This document shows, one piece after another, positions 16,290 to 25,092 of a stretch of 64,000 bases of DNA (positions within the stretch are counted from its first letter, which is position 1; the number at the start of each line of letters is the position of its first letter). The notes under the pieces are model-generated. The model had not been told where the DNA came from and searched no databases. It worked only from the letters and a program-made list of their open reading frames with translations. Source of the stretch: Actinoplanes sandaracinus (lineage in GTDB: Bacteria; Actinomycetota; Actinomycetes; Mycobacteriales; Micromonosporaceae); assembly GCF_030009775.1 (NCBI RefSeq), contig NZ_JASCTH010000010.1:220126-284125 (forward strand), in the 5' to 3' direction. The position numbers and the translations under genes are program-made.

Positions 16290-17310
16290 ATGGACAGACC
16301 GATTCTCAACGAATCAAGTACGGATAGCCGCGGCCGAACTGGCTTGCAACAAGAGAGCGGCAGTGTGAACGAGGAGTTCCGGAAGGTGACGCTGGATGCC
16401 GCGTTCGCCGAGGGCGTCGGGCTGTCGGGACGTACCTGGCGCAGCCGGGACCTGGTCTTCGTGCACAACATCGCGGACGTGACCGACTGCGTGCGAGATC
16501 GAATCCGGTGACGCGGGAGCGGAGTTCCGGCAGGTGACCATGTCGGCCTCGTTCGCGAAAGGGGTCGGCTTGTCCGGCCGGGCATGGGCGCGCGACGACC
16601 TCGTGTTCGTGGAGGACCTCGGTGAAATCACCGACTGCGTACGCCGTCCCGCTGCTCAGGCGGCCGGTGTCAAGTCCGGCGTGTGCCTGCCCATCAAGAT
16701 CGGCGGCCGGATCGTCGGCACGATGGACTTCTTCGCCACCCGAACCCTGATCATGACATCGAGCCGCGAAGCCGCTCTGCGTAACACCGCTTTCCTGGTC
16801 GGTCAGGCACTGGAGCGCTTCGCCTCGACCGAGTAGCTGCACGCTGTCGGCCGTGAACTGCTCGACTCGATCAGCGAGGTTCAGCGCAACGTCATGTCGG
16901 CCGAGTCCGTCGCCCACGAGGGCGGACGGCTCACCGACGAGGCGAACAAGCAGGTCGCCGCACTAGGCCAGGCCAGTGCCGAGATCAACCAGGTGGTGAA
17001 GACGATCCAGTCCATCGCCGCACAGACCAATCTCCTCGCCCTCAACGCGACCATCGAGGCAGCCCGGGCAGGCGACGCAGGCAAGGGCTTCGCCGTCGTC
17101 GCCGGCGAGGTCAAGGAGCTGTCCAGCGAAACCGAACGCGCCACGACCGAGGTCAGCACCAAGGTCAATGCCATCCAGGCCCGCGTCGACGCGGTCACCG
17201 CCTCGCTGGCCGACATCCACTCCGCGGTGGAGGAGATCAACCTGACGCAGAAACTGATCAGCGGCGTACTCACCGAACAGGTCGCCGTCACCGGCGCCAT
17301 CCTCACCTGA
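16290..17310 (+). pseudogene. Decayed GAF-domain chemoreceptor-like protein
   Basis: Fragments of one methyl-accepting-chemotaxis-type gene. The first part (16290-16511) encodes a GAF piece, EEFRKVTLDAAFAEGVGLSGRTWRSRDLVFVHNIADVTDCV, and stops. A second frame repeats it as AEFRQVTMSASFAKGVGLSGRAWARDDLVFVEDLGEITDCV and finishes the GAF domain. After ERFASTE an in-frame TAG (16834-16836) interrupts it, and the same frame resumes as LHAVGRELLDSISEVQRNV with an MCP signalling tip QTNLLALNATIEAARAGDAGKGFAVVAGEVKELS to 17310. No membrane segment or complete start region survives. Partial GAF duplication plus frameshift plus amber codon indicate a pseudogene. Confidence 0.75.
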
Positions 17311-17331
17311 TGGGAGCCCTCAACCTCTGGT

Positions 17332-17354
17332 AGGCGCGCTGTACCACAGAGGTT
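17332..17354. terminator. Hairpin after the decayed chemoreceptor
   Basis: AACCTCTGGTA and TACCACAGAGGTT pair with a two-base bulge around the 9-base loop, 22 bases after the frame ends. It may be a surviving terminator of the decayed gene. Confidence 0.45.
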
Positions 17355-17414
17355 TACCCAAGGATCAATCGCCCGATGGATGCATCGCCATGCATTGATC
17401 GCTAGCGTCGCGGC

Positions 17415-19205
17415 ATGGCCGACGTCTGGGAGCCCCGATCCGATACCGCCGTCCATGTGGCGGGACCATGCATAGTGGTGTCCAGTGTGGTGGCGCTCTG
17501 TGCGCCCGGTTGGTTCGGAGTCGCCGCCCTGGCCGTGGTCTCCTTCACGATCGGCTATCTGATATACGGCACCGCGCGACACGGGAACCGCCTGACCAAG
17601 ACGATCACGGTGGTGGGCGCGGTGGGCGTGCTGCTCGCGGCCGACGTGGCGGTGGGACTGGCCCTGCGCGGGATCATGCCGGACGCCTACCGGAAGATCG
17701 CGGGCACCCAGGTCGTGGTGCAGGCGACCGCGGACTGCGACATCGACCGGGGTCTGCCGACCCGGGTCCGGCGGCGTGCCGCGCGCACCAACACCAGCCC
17801 CGTCGACACCGTCCAGCCCACCGACGAGGCCAGTTGCAAGAACTCCACCTGGACCATCAACGGCCAACAGGTGGTGGGCACTGTCGAGGTCCGCGCCGGG
17901 GAGCTGCCCGACCCGCGCGGCCCGTTCCAGGTGACGGCCTGGGCGCTGGGCGACCATGCCAGCGCGGAGTCGCGGACCGGCCGCCATCCGCTCTGGATGC
18001 CGGCGCTGGTGGCATTGCCGTGGTGGCTCCTGCCGGCCGGTCTACTGGTGGCGTACCTCGCGTACAAGGCGATCCCGCGAGTGCGCAGACGCGGCAGGCA
18101 GGCGTCCGCCTCGGCCCGGGGCTGGACCTACCGGGAGCGGGATGCCGCGCTGCCCGGCGCCATGCCGGTCGCGGCGAACCCCTCCTCGTCGGCCTACGAC
18201 GTCGTGGAGGGTGACCTCGACGGCGTACGCTTCACCGTCTTCGACTTCTCGAGCGCGGACGAGCTGCGCCCGACGGCGTACACCGCTGAATTGCCCGCCG
18301 AGTTCCCTGACGTTCACATCGGCCCGTACGCCGTCGCGGGAAGGGTTGTGGTGCGCTCCGGTCCGCAGTGGTCGGACCCGGAGGAGCTGTTGCGGCGCGT
18401 GGCGGACGTCCAGCGGTTCGGCGCGGAACTCGTGGCCGCGGCCTCCGCCGCCGACCCCGAACAGCAGCTTGCCGAGCTGGTGCGGCGAACCCCGCCCGCG
18501 AACCTCACCCGGGTACCCGTGCGCGCGTATCTCGGCCCGTTCATCGGCCTGACGATCGGACTTCTCATCCTGGCCGGAGCGATCTGGCTGATCGACGCGG
18601 GGTGGCCGGTGCTCGGCGGCATCATCGCGTTCGTCGCCGGCCTCTTCCTGCTGACGGGCGCGCTGAAGGTCGTCTCCCGGTGGCGTGCCCGGCACGGCCG
18701 TCGCCGGCTGGCGGCTCGGCACGGCTGGACCTTCCAGGCGACGGACCCCACGTTCCTGCAGCGGCTGAACCTGCCCGACTTCGCCGACTGCAGGCCCTCG
18801 GCCACGTCGGTCCTCTCCGGAACGGAGGATGGCGTGCCGTTCGCCTTCTTCGACTACCAGCGGAAGAACGGCAGCCACGAGACAGCCTGGCTGGCCAAGC
18901 TCGCGGAGCCCGTACCGGAGATGGAGCTCTACGGCCCCGCGAGCCGCAGCCGGGTCGCGCCGGCCACCACGCCGGAGGGCAAGGCGCTACTCACCCCGGA
19001 GCTGCTGCAGCGGCTCGATGAGGCGTATCAGGGACGGTTCAAGGTGACCCGTGAGTGGATTCACGTCGACAACCCGGGCACCCTGAGCCCCACACCGCGC
19101 CAGGCGGAGGAGACGATCGCCGCGCTGGCCCGGGTCAGCGCCATCCTGGCCGCTGCCGCCGTGCCCGCTGCCGGAACGGTCGACCGGTCAGCGGGGCAAC
19201 CGTAG
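17415..19205 (+). CDS. Multi-pass membrane protein of unknown function
   Basis: 596 residues, not recognised. Three hydrophobic stretches near the N-terminus (about residues 18-35, 38-52 and 65-85) are followed by an extracytoplasmic-like segment containing a Cys pair (ATADCDID, EASCKN), a helix at about 195-215, and another two at about 375-420. The two cytoplasmic parts are similar in style: each starts with a basic stretch then ARGWTYRERD or ARHGWTFQATD, followed by a beta-rich module with FTVFDFSS or FAFFDYQR. This is an internal repeat reminiscent of DUF3137-type modules. It is monocistronic and no function can be assigned. ATG 17415 is the first in frame after the upstream hairpin. Confidence 0.7.
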   Translation: MADVWEPRSDTAVHVAGPCIVVSSVVALCAPGWFGVAALAVVSFTIGYLIYGTARHGNRLTKTITVVGAVGVLLAADVAVGLALRGIMPDAYRKIAGTQVVVQATADCDIDRGLPTRVRRRAARTNTSPVDTVQPTDEASCKNSTWTINGQQVVGTVEVRAGELPDPRGPFQVTAWALGDHASAESRTGRHPLWMPALVALPWWLLPAGLLVAYLAYKAIPRVRRRGRQASASARGWTYRERDAALPGAMPVAANPSSSAYDVVEGDLDGVRFTVFDFSSADELRPTAYTAELPAEFPDVHIGPYAVAGRVVVRSGPQWSDPEELLRRVADVQRFGAELVAAASAADPEQQLAELVRRTPPANLTRVPVRAYLGPFIGLTIGLLILAGAIWLIDAGWPVLGGIIAFVAGLFLLTGALKVVSRWRARHGRRRLAARHGWTFQATDPTFLQRLNLPDFADCRPSATSVLSGTEDGVPFAFFDYQRKNGSHETAWLAKLAEPVPEMELYGPASRSRVAPATTPEGKALLTPELLQRLDEAYQGRFKVTREWIHVDNPGTLSPTPRQAEETIAALARVSAILAAAAVPAAGTVDRSAGQP

Positions 19206-19449
19206 CCCTGCCGGCCCCCGTGCACCGCGAGTGAGCCAAGCGGACCTGCTCCACGCCCCGCGCGAGTACGATCATGCCGTTCGGTGGGGAGCCCTCACGG
19301 GGGACAGCGGGGCGGGCGCCGTTACGGTCAGGGCCCGGATGGATCAGTTCATCGGTGCGAGGCGCTCACGTGGGCGAAGCGCGTCGGTCACTGGTGAGGA
19401 TTTCGGCAGTTACGCTGGGTCGTCAGCGAACCGAGGAGTGTGACTGCAG

Positions 19450-19809
19450 ATGATCAATGTGCAGGAATTCGCCCGGCGGCTCAGCACCCTCGGGGCCAAG
19501 GCGTTCACCAGTGACGACGTCGTGGACCTGGCGATCGCCGCCGATGTGCGCGTCAGCCCTGATCTCGGGATCGACGCCACTGTGGCCCAGCGGATACTCG
19601 ACCACATCTCGCCGCCGGTGCCGGTGACCGGGGCGCAGATCGCGGCGTCGGAGTGGCCGCCGCCGACGTCCAGCCGCCCGGCGGCGCCTCCGGTGGTGTT
19701 TTCCAGTCCCGGCGCCGTCGAGGGCCCGGGTGATCAGTCGGCTCGGCCCCGCGGTTCGGGCCCGGCACGTGCGGGGCAGCGCCCCGGCTCCCGACGAACG
19801 GGCAGATGA
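19450..19809 (+). CDS. Small hypothetical protein
   Basis: 119 residues, unrecognised. Residues 1-55 (MINVQEFARRLSTLGAKAFTSDDVVDLAIAADVRVSPDLG onwards) look like an ordered helical domain; the rest is rich in Pro, Ser, Arg and Gly and probably disordered, or a frame that has lost its original end. The upstream GAGGAGTG sequence lies about 12 bases before the ATG. It could be the surviving N-terminus of a longer protein. Confidence 0.45.
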   Translation: MINVQEFARRLSTLGAKAFTSDDVVDLAIAADVRVSPDLGIDATVAQRILDHISPPVPVTGAQIAASEWPPPTSSRPAAPPVVFSSPGAVEGPGDQSARPRGSGPARAGQRPGSRRTGR

Positions 19810-19935
19810 ACCGGCATCCGACCGGCGATCCTCCGGGCGGGCGGCGAGTGGCTACGACGGCAGCGGCGCCGCTGGGAGCGGCCTTCATCGGTGGATCGAG
19901 TCTCAGGGGCGACGGCCGGCGGGATTGACTAGAGG

Positions 19936-19978
19936 CGTCAGCGGAGTCTCCTAGGACGCTGGGAAGACCCCGCTGACG
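19936..19978 (-). terminator. Long-armed hairpin terminator
   Basis: CGTCAGCGGAGTCT at 19936-19949 pairs with AGACCCCGCTGACG at 19965-19978 with a single mismatch around a 15-base loop. It lies 10 bases beyond the stop of the minus-strand membrane protein gene (19988), as expected for its terminator. Confidence 0.65.
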
Positions 19979-19987
19979 GTGCCGGCG

Positions 19988-20566
19988 CTATTTCCTGTCG
20001 TAGTGACCGAGCCACTCCAAGCCGGTCCACAGCTCCCAGCGCCCTGGGCGATGCGGAGACGGATACATTCCGGGCGGATCGCCGCCGGGGACCGGGCCGC
20101 GCAGCACCGCCCCCGTCGAACCGTCGAGCAGCCAGAGGCCCCGGTAATCCCAGCGTGACACGACGTCTCCGCTGATGCTGGTGTAGCCCTCGCCGACCCA
20201 GAAGGTGCCCGACGGCACTTCGAGCGTGGTGTAACCGTGTCGGAGTTCGGCGACCAGTTGGTCGCCGATGCGGGTCACGAGCCGAAGAATCAGAACGAAC
20301 AACAGTGTGCCGCCCAAGCTCACCGCGACCGTGACCGCGACGTCGGAGCCGGTGACCCATTCCAGGATCTTGAGGAACAGGATCAGGGTCAGGATGCCGC
20401 CGACCGCTGTCCCCAGCAGGGTGCGAAACACGGCCCGCGCGGTGGGAGCCACCGCGAGGCGCGGCGGGGTGGCCGGCACCCGGGGAATGAGGCCGGCGGC
20501 CCACGCCTCGGCATAGCCGGGAACCTCCCGCGGCGGTATCTTCCTCGCATTCCGGCGAGTCGGCAC
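19988..20566 (-). CDS. Small membrane protein, two helices
   Basis: 192-residue protein, not recognised. Basic N-terminal tail (MPTRRNARKIPPREVPGYAEAWAAGLIPR), two adjacent transmembrane helices at about residues 48-67 and 74-96 (TLLGTAVGGILTLILFLKILEW and VAVTVAVSLGGTLLFVLILRL), then a ~90-residue soluble domain with many Trp and Gly (FWVGEGYTSISGDVVSRWDYRGLWLLDG). The terminal LEWLGHYDRK is distinctive. A hairpin terminator follows. The function is unknown. Confidence 0.65.
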   Translation of the reverse strand: MPTRRNARKIPPREVPGYAEAWAAGLIPRVPATPPRLAVAPTARAVFRTLLGTAVGGILTLILFLKILEWVTGSDVAVTVAVSLGGTLLFVLILRLVTRIGDQLVAELRHGYTTLEVPSGTFWVGEGYTSISGDVVSRWDYRGLWLLDGSTGAVLRGPVPGGDPPGMYPSPHRPGRWELWTGLEWLGHYDRK

Positions 20567-20575
20567 GATACCCGC

Positions 20576-20875
20576 CTAGTCCGACCAGATGCCGTTGACC
20601 AAGATCGCCATGACGTCATTGAACGCACTCCCGTCGTATTCGGGGTGCTCTTCGCTCACGAAGGCGTCCTTGACGTTGAGCGTGGACCCGGTGGGGATGA
20701 TCGGCGTGAACCGCCGGCCCGTGCGATCTTCGACCTTGGTGCCGAAGTCTCCCTGTCGCACGAACAAGTCCCGAGCCGCGTCGAGGACCGCCCGGCGGGT
20801 GGCCTCGGCGTATCCGGCACGCCGGCTCCGAGGGTTGGTCTCGTCACGGGCGGGCGGCGGTGCCGCCGTCGCCAA
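20576..20875 (-). pseudogene. Truncated/chimeric TetR-type regulator
   Basis: From a TTG at 20873-20875 with AGGAGA just upstream, the frame reads a TetR-type N-terminus (RSRRAGYAEATRRAVLDAARDLFVRQG) but loses the HTH after about 40 residues. It continues in ~50 residues that do not belong to a TetR fold (TGRRFTPIIPTGSTLNVKDAFVSEEHPEYDG). The product is about 99 residues against the usual ~190, so it looks like two gene pieces joined by deletion. The divergent glycosyltransferase stub 40 bases away is broken as well. Confidence 0.55.
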
Positions 20876-20914
20876 GACTCTCCTGTACCCCGCGACTTCC
20901 TGAGGAGCCCAGAC

Positions 20915-21085
20915 ATGCGCAACCTGTTCGCCAGTGTGCCGGCCGCCGGGCACCTACCTACCTGCCTGCTGCCATTGATCGAGGCCGCGGGCCGCGCCGG
21001 TCACGAGGTGGCGCTGCTCACCGACAGGTCGATGCGCGCTGTTTCGGCGGCCGCGGCGCGCTCGACCTCTCGGACGGCGGCGTAA
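20915..21085 (+). pseudogene. 5' stub of a GT1-type glycosyltransferase
   Basis: 56 codons: MRNLFASVPAAGHLPTCLLPLIEAAGRAGHEVALLTD is the classic N-terminus of macrolide-type glycosyltransferases (glycine-rich GHL-P motif), preceded by a GAGGAG ribosome binding site. The frame degenerates after TDRSMRAVS and stops at 21085; the ~350 remaining residues are absent. Together with the divergent TetR fragment this is a decayed regulator-glycosyltransferase pair. Confidence 0.65.
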
Positions 21086-21151
21086 CAGCTCCGCCCGCTC
21101 GCCGGAGAGTCCGCCTGCCGACGGCTCGACGGCATCGGACATCATCGAGGC

Positions 21152-21871
21152 ATGGGCGACCTTCTGATCAATTTGCTGGCGAGTGTCATCGCCGGTACGG
21201 CCGTCTGGCTCGCGGGGTTCGTGCTGCGCCGCCGCAAGCTGAACCGGGAACGCGCCTTCTTCGGCCTCACCGCCGGAGCGAGCTGCCTGCTGGTGGTGTC
21301 CCGGCACGCGTCGTCGCCGCGCGAGTTCAGCGTTCACCGCCGCGACGTCGCCGCGCTGGTGGAGCTGGCGACCATCGCCCGGGAGTGCGGCGCGCACGCC
21401 GATCGGGTCGGCGAGCACCAGCCGAGCGGGGAGATCGGCCGACTGACCGAATTCTGCGTCGGCGGCCCCGGCGGCGCCAGCCCGCGCAGCGCCACGCACG
21501 TGCGCACGATCCTGCGCGGCGTGACCTACGAGGTCTTCGACGAGGAGAAGCGCCGGATGTCGTTCACGGTCGGCGGCACCGAGTACACCCTCAGCCCGGA
21601 GATCAGCTATGTGCTGCTCGCCCGGTTCTGGGGTCCGGCAGGTGGGCACCCGGTGTTCTTCATCGGTGGCCTGAGCGCGGGCAGCAACCTCGCCGGCGCC
21701 CGCTATCTGGCCTCGCGCCACTCCGAACTCGACCGCAAGTTCGGCGCCGACCGGCCGTTCGCGCTCGTGCTGCGCATCGTCGAGCCGGCCGCATACGGCA
21801 CCGACTTCACCGAGTTGGTCGCCGACGTGTCCGACGTCGCGTTCCAGCCTGTTCCGCAGCCGGTGGAGTAG
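21152..21871 (+). CDS. Membrane-anchored protein of unknown function
   Basis: 239 residues with one N-terminal hydrophobic helix (LLINLLASVIAGTAVWLAGFVL) followed by a basic patch RRRKLNRER, so the body is cytoplasmic. The soluble domain alternates beta and alpha elements (CLLVVSRHASSPREFSVHRRDVAALVELATIA, then RLTEFCVGGPGG, then TEYTLSPEISYVLLARFWGP, then HPVFFIGGLSAGSNLAGARYLAS). The GGPGG and IGGLSAGSNLAG loops look like ligand-binding glycine turns, suggesting a Rossmann-like sensor domain. I do not recognise the family. It lies about 170 bases upstream of the WXG-type gene pair; any link to that pair is unproven. Confidence 0.6.
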   Translation: MGDLLINLLASVIAGTAVWLAGFVLRRRKLNRERAFFGLTAGASCLLVVSRHASSPREFSVHRRDVAALVELATIARECGAHADRVGEHQPSGEIGRLTEFCVGGPGGASPRSATHVRTILRGVTYEVFDEEKRRMSFTVGGTEYTLSPEISYVLLARFWGPAGGHPVFFIGGLSAGSNLAGARYLASRHSELDRKFGADRPFALVLRIVEPAAYGTDFTELVADVSDVAFQPVPQPVE

Positions 21872-22043
21872 ACCAGAGCCATGGAGGTCCTCGACGGCGG
21901 CCGCCACGACCAGATTGTCGAGAGAGCAACGAAGCGGCTTCACCCGGTGGCACTGGGAGCCGCGTCGTCCGACGAGTCCGAGCCGCTGTTGCCCGATGGA
22001 ATTATGGTGGCCATGGTGTGTTGCGGGTGACGGAGGAGGTGCC

Positions 22044-22370
22044 ATGAGCCTTCACGCGGTACCGCCTTCCATGGAAGGCGACGCGAACCAGCTTCTGGGT
22101 CTGGCCGGCCTCTACCAGGCGGGCCGGCCGGAGATGTCGATGGCGGAAAGACTCAGGCCGCCGCGCGGCCCGGAGGAGGTCGCCGCGGCGGTGCGGGACT
22201 TCGCCACATTCGCGAACGATCAGTACGAGGACGCGGTGGCACTGCTCGCCGCGTTGTCGACCAAGCTGTCGGAAGCGTCCGCCGCGTATGTGAAGGCGGA
22301 CGACGAGGCCGCCCGGGCGATCGACGGGATCCTCATCGGGCCGAGATACCAGCCGGGCCACGAGAACTGA
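22044..22370 (+). CDS. WXG100/ESX-like small secretion-partner protein
   Basis: 108 residues, almost wholly alpha-helical with long coiled-coil-like stretches (GPEEVAAAVRDFATFANDQYEDAVALLAALSTKLSEASAAYVKADDEAARAIDGIL). Size, helical content and place directly before a WXG-containing large protein suggest an ESX/WXG100-type partner or chaperone for type VII secretion. No Trp-X-Gly turn is visible, so membership is an inference. ATG 22044 has GGAGGAGGT 7 bases upstream. The next gene starts 28 bases after its stop. Confidence 0.6.
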   Translation: MSLHAVPPSMEGDANQLLGLAGLYQAGRPEMSMAERLRPPRGPEEVAAAVRDFATFANDQYEDAVALLAALSTKLSEASAAYVKADDEAARAIDGILIGPRYQPGHEN

Positions 22371-22397
22371 CGTTCCTCCAGTCGACAGGGGGCGACC

Positions 22398-23666
22398 ATG
22401 GCGACCTTCCGTGACGACGTCTTCTACATCGAGGAGATGCGGCCTGAGTACGTCGCCATGGCCGCCGACGATTTCTTCCGCGTCGCCCGGGTGATCGAGT
22501 CCGGCCTGCCGACACTGGACGGTCTGGTCGGCACGGTCGAATGGGGCGGAGAGGCGCACGCTCTGTACGAGCAGCGCCTCGGCGAGGCTCTCGACCTGGT
22601 GACCATGCTCGGTATCGGCTACCGCAGGGCGGGTGCGGCCCTGGAGGACTACGGTTCCGCCCAGCAGGCCGCGAAGGATCTCGTCAACACCGGGATCGTG
22701 ATCGAGCGCCGCTTGGGTGACCTGATCGCGCCGCTGGTGGCCGTGCACGCCGGTATCAGCGCGGTCAGCCCGATGGCGCAATGGGACTTCCTGATCGGGC
22801 CGTCCGCCCTCGGCGGCGCCGAGATCGATCAGCAGCGGGAAGCGGTCCGCGATGAGGCCGACTACCTCTTCCGTGAGGCGGAGGGCTGTTACGCGAGGGC
22901 CATACCCACCGAGGGCGGCGCGCGGACGACGGCCGTCGCCGCGTTGCGGGCGGCGCGAGCCTTCCTGCCGGACTACCTGGCGGACAGCCGGAACACCGCT
23001 CGGGTCATCGCCACCGCGCCGGGGTTGAAGGAGGAGGTCTACCAGGCCGCGAAGCTGGATCCGAACGCCCGTAAGCCCGGCGAGCGGATCCTGAACGAAT
23101 ACCAGGTGGCCCCGGACGAAGGCCCGCGGCAGCAGTACCCGGGCGGCGGGCTCCTGGTCGATTTCGGGCTGGTCGAACCGTTGACCGTCACTCCGTCCGA
23201 GGCCCGCATCCTCAAGCAGATGCCGCTGGCCGACCAGATCACGTTCTACAACATCAGGCAGCAGGCCATCGACACGGCGAACGAGAACTTCCCCGAGGAC
23301 AAGCAGGACGGCCACACCGACGCGTTCCGCCACGCCTACTGGAACGCCTTGCTGACCAGGCAGTTCGGCGAGGACTTCGCCAGGGCCATGACCACCGCGC
23401 ACGAGGCCGTTCCGGACCACACCGCCGGCAGCGAGGCGATGGACCTGCACAATAACGAGGTGGGCCGGCAGATCGCCGTGGCGAACCCCGGCGCGTCACC
23501 GGAGGAACTGGCCGTCCTCATCCGCGAGGCCGTCGACAGCGGCCGCACCGTGGTCATCGACAAGGCGGGCGATCTCGCCTACAGCGACCAGGTGGCCCGC
23601 AACGACACCGGCCAGCCGAAGCCGGAGCAGCGAGAAGGAAAGCCGCAGCCCGACAGCGGCTACTGA
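22398..23666 (+). CDS. WXG-type polymorphic toxin/effector candidate with DUF6973-like C-terminus
   Basis: 422 residues. The N-terminal ~200 are helical with a WGG turn (VEWGGEAHALYEQRLGEALD), as in type VII secretion substrates. A linker around 230-260 (PDEGPRQQYPGGG) leads to a C-terminal domain of about 150 residues with a strikingly conserved-looking polar set: QDGHTDAFRHAYWNALLTRQFG, then AMTTAHEAVPDH, then EAMDLHNNEVGRQIA. The His/Asp/Glu/Asn pattern resembles the family I know as DUF6973 and has the look of a metal or hydrolase site. It is probably an exported effector; its biochemical activity is unknown. Its partner gene is upstream; no immunity gene is evident downstream, where the next gene is convergent. 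Confidence 0.7.
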   Translation: MATFRDDVFYIEEMRPEYVAMAADDFFRVARVIESGLPTLDGLVGTVEWGGEAHALYEQRLGEALDLVTMLGIGYRRAGAALEDYGSAQQAAKDLVNTGIVIERRLGDLIAPLVAVHAGISAVSPMAQWDFLIGPSALGGAEIDQQREAVRDEADYLFREAEGCYARAIPTEGGARTTAVAALRAARAFLPDYLADSRNTARVIATAPGLKEEVYQAAKLDPNARKPGERILNEYQVAPDEGPRQQYPGGGLLVDFGLVEPLTVTPSEARILKQMPLADQITFYNIRQQAIDTANENFPEDKQDGHTDAFRHAYWNALLTRQFGEDFARAMTTAHEAVPDHTAGSEAMDLHNNEVGRQIAVANPGASPEELAVLIREAVDSGRTVVIDKAGDLAYSDQVARNDTGQPKPEQREGKPQPDSGY

Positions 23667-23726
23667 TCCCGCGTCCGACCCAGGGCGCCGAAGCCTTCGA
23701 CCCGGCGGGAAATCCTTCCCCGGGGC

Positions 23727-24281
23727 CTAGGTGGTGGGGCGCAACGGCCTGATGCGGGTGTTCTGGAAAGAGGTGTAGAGCCAACGGCCGTGACGCTTCA
23801 CGGCGACGTTCGTATTGACGGAGAGGGCCTCATCGGTGCAGGCCGTCTCACCCGGCCAGAGCACGCAGCCGGTCCGGACGATGACGGCCAGGTCGGGTTC
23901 GGGGAAGCGGATGCGCTCGTCCTGTTGGAGAAGGCGCGTGCCCTGCAGGTACGTCCTGAAGTAGTAACCCATTCCTTCCTCGATGCCGGCCCGGGTGCTC
24001 ATGTGGTCGCCGTTGAAGGTGACCAGGTCGGCATCGGAGGTGTAGACCGCGGCATACGCTCGCGCATCGCCACGCTCCCAAGCCCGGTCCTGACGCTCTC
24101 GTAACTCCTGCAAGGCGACGAGGTCTCTGTCCTGCCCGGAGGTGGATGGGGGTTCGGCCGACGCGGAACCGGCTGAGCCGCCGAGCGCGGTGACGGGCAC
24201 GGCGATCATGGCCACAACGGCGGCCTGCCACCTCGGAATGCGTTGGGCGGCGGTGATTGCGCGGTTGAGGTATCGACTCAT
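23727..24281 (-). CDS. Secreted SnoaL/NTF2-like protein (SgcJ/EcaC type)
   Basis: 184 residues. Hydrophobic export segment (about residues 18-42: WQAAVVAMIAVPVTALGGSAGSASA) followed by an NTF2-like cone fold: ALQELRERQDRAWERGDARAYAAVYTSDADLVTFNGDHMSTRAGIEEGM, typical of the SgcJ/EcaC group, and the closing strands VNTNVAVKRHGRWLYTSFQNTRIRPL. These proteins are small pockets used for binding or cyclisation; the ligand is unknown. It converges on the effector gene at 23666 with only 60 bases between them. Confidence 0.78.
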   Translation of the reverse strand: MSRYLNRAITAAQRIPRWQAAVVAMIAVPVTALGGSAGSASAEPPSTSGQDRDLVALQELRERQDRAWERGDARAYAAVYTSDADLVTFNGDHMSTRAGIEEGMGYYFRTYLQGTRLLQQDERIRFPEPDLAVIVRTGCVLWPGETACTDEALSVNTNVAVKRHGRWLYTSFQNTRIRPLRPTT

Positions 24282-24453
24282 GCCAAAACGGTAGGAGGCC
24301 CGACTGCTACGCCGAAACCTCCTGGAGAGGTATCTCGTAGTCCCCCTCGAGAGGTACGGATGTGGACGGCCCTTTCATGCGAGACTTTCCCGGCACGTCT
24401 CGTTGGTTCCATCCATGGGAATGGCAGGCGACGGTCGACCCGGTCGCTCGGAG

Positions 24454-24938
24454 TCAACCGTCCTCGAGTCGGCAGCTGGTGTAGAAACCGACGTACAGCC
24501 CGTGCCGCTCGCACGGCCGCAGGTACTCCGGATCGGGCGCGGCGGACCAGTCCTCACCGTCCGGACATAGTCATGGGCGTGCGGCGGGTCGTAGTCGAGT
24601 TCGTCCCACCGGTGTCGCGCGACGGCCAAGTCGAGCACGGCCAGAAAGAACGCCTTCTCGGCCGGCCAGTTCGCGGTCCACGGCAGCTCCGTCAGGTCGA
24701 ACCCGGCCGTCCCCCGGTCGCCGCGGTGGCGGGTGGCGAACATGAGGATCAGGTGCTGCTCCCACGGGGTGCGCGCCAGGTGGCAGCCGGCGAGGGTGAG
24801 CACGTCGAACAGCACGTCGGTGCCGCCGTTCGACAGGTCGAGCATCGGACCGCCGCGTGTCCCGTCAGTTCTGAAGAGGTTGGCCACAGGCTCATACTCG
24901 CAGCGGCGGTCCATCGGCATCCTCGACGACCTTGGCAT
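24454..24938 (-). pseudogene. Hypothetical gene with a frameshift near its 3' end
   Basis: The minus frame from 24938 encodes an ordered domain (LSNGGTDVLFDVLTLAGCHLARTPWEQHLILMFATRHRGDRGTAGFDLTELPW, then WPAEKAFFLAVLDLAVARHRWDELDYDPPHAHDYVRTV). After DYVRTV it becomes low-complexity in that frame and runs to 24375, whereas a shifted frame gives GEDWSAAPDPEYLRPCERHGLYVGFYTSCRLEDG and stops at 24454. The second version is clearly the authentic C-terminus, so a one-base indel lies around 24560-24570. It could be a true mutation or a sequencing error. The exact start among several Met codons is uncertain. Confidence 0.6.
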
Positions 24939-25092
24939 CGCCGGTGTCGCTCGACGCTCCTTGGAGCCGGCGGGCGATGCTCCGCGAAACTCCGACCCCG
25001 GAGAACCGCGGCAGGGACCCGCTTCATGTCTTACGCGCGGCGGCTAGATCAGTACGCCTTTCTTGTCGTACCCCACTGGCAGGATCGGCGAT

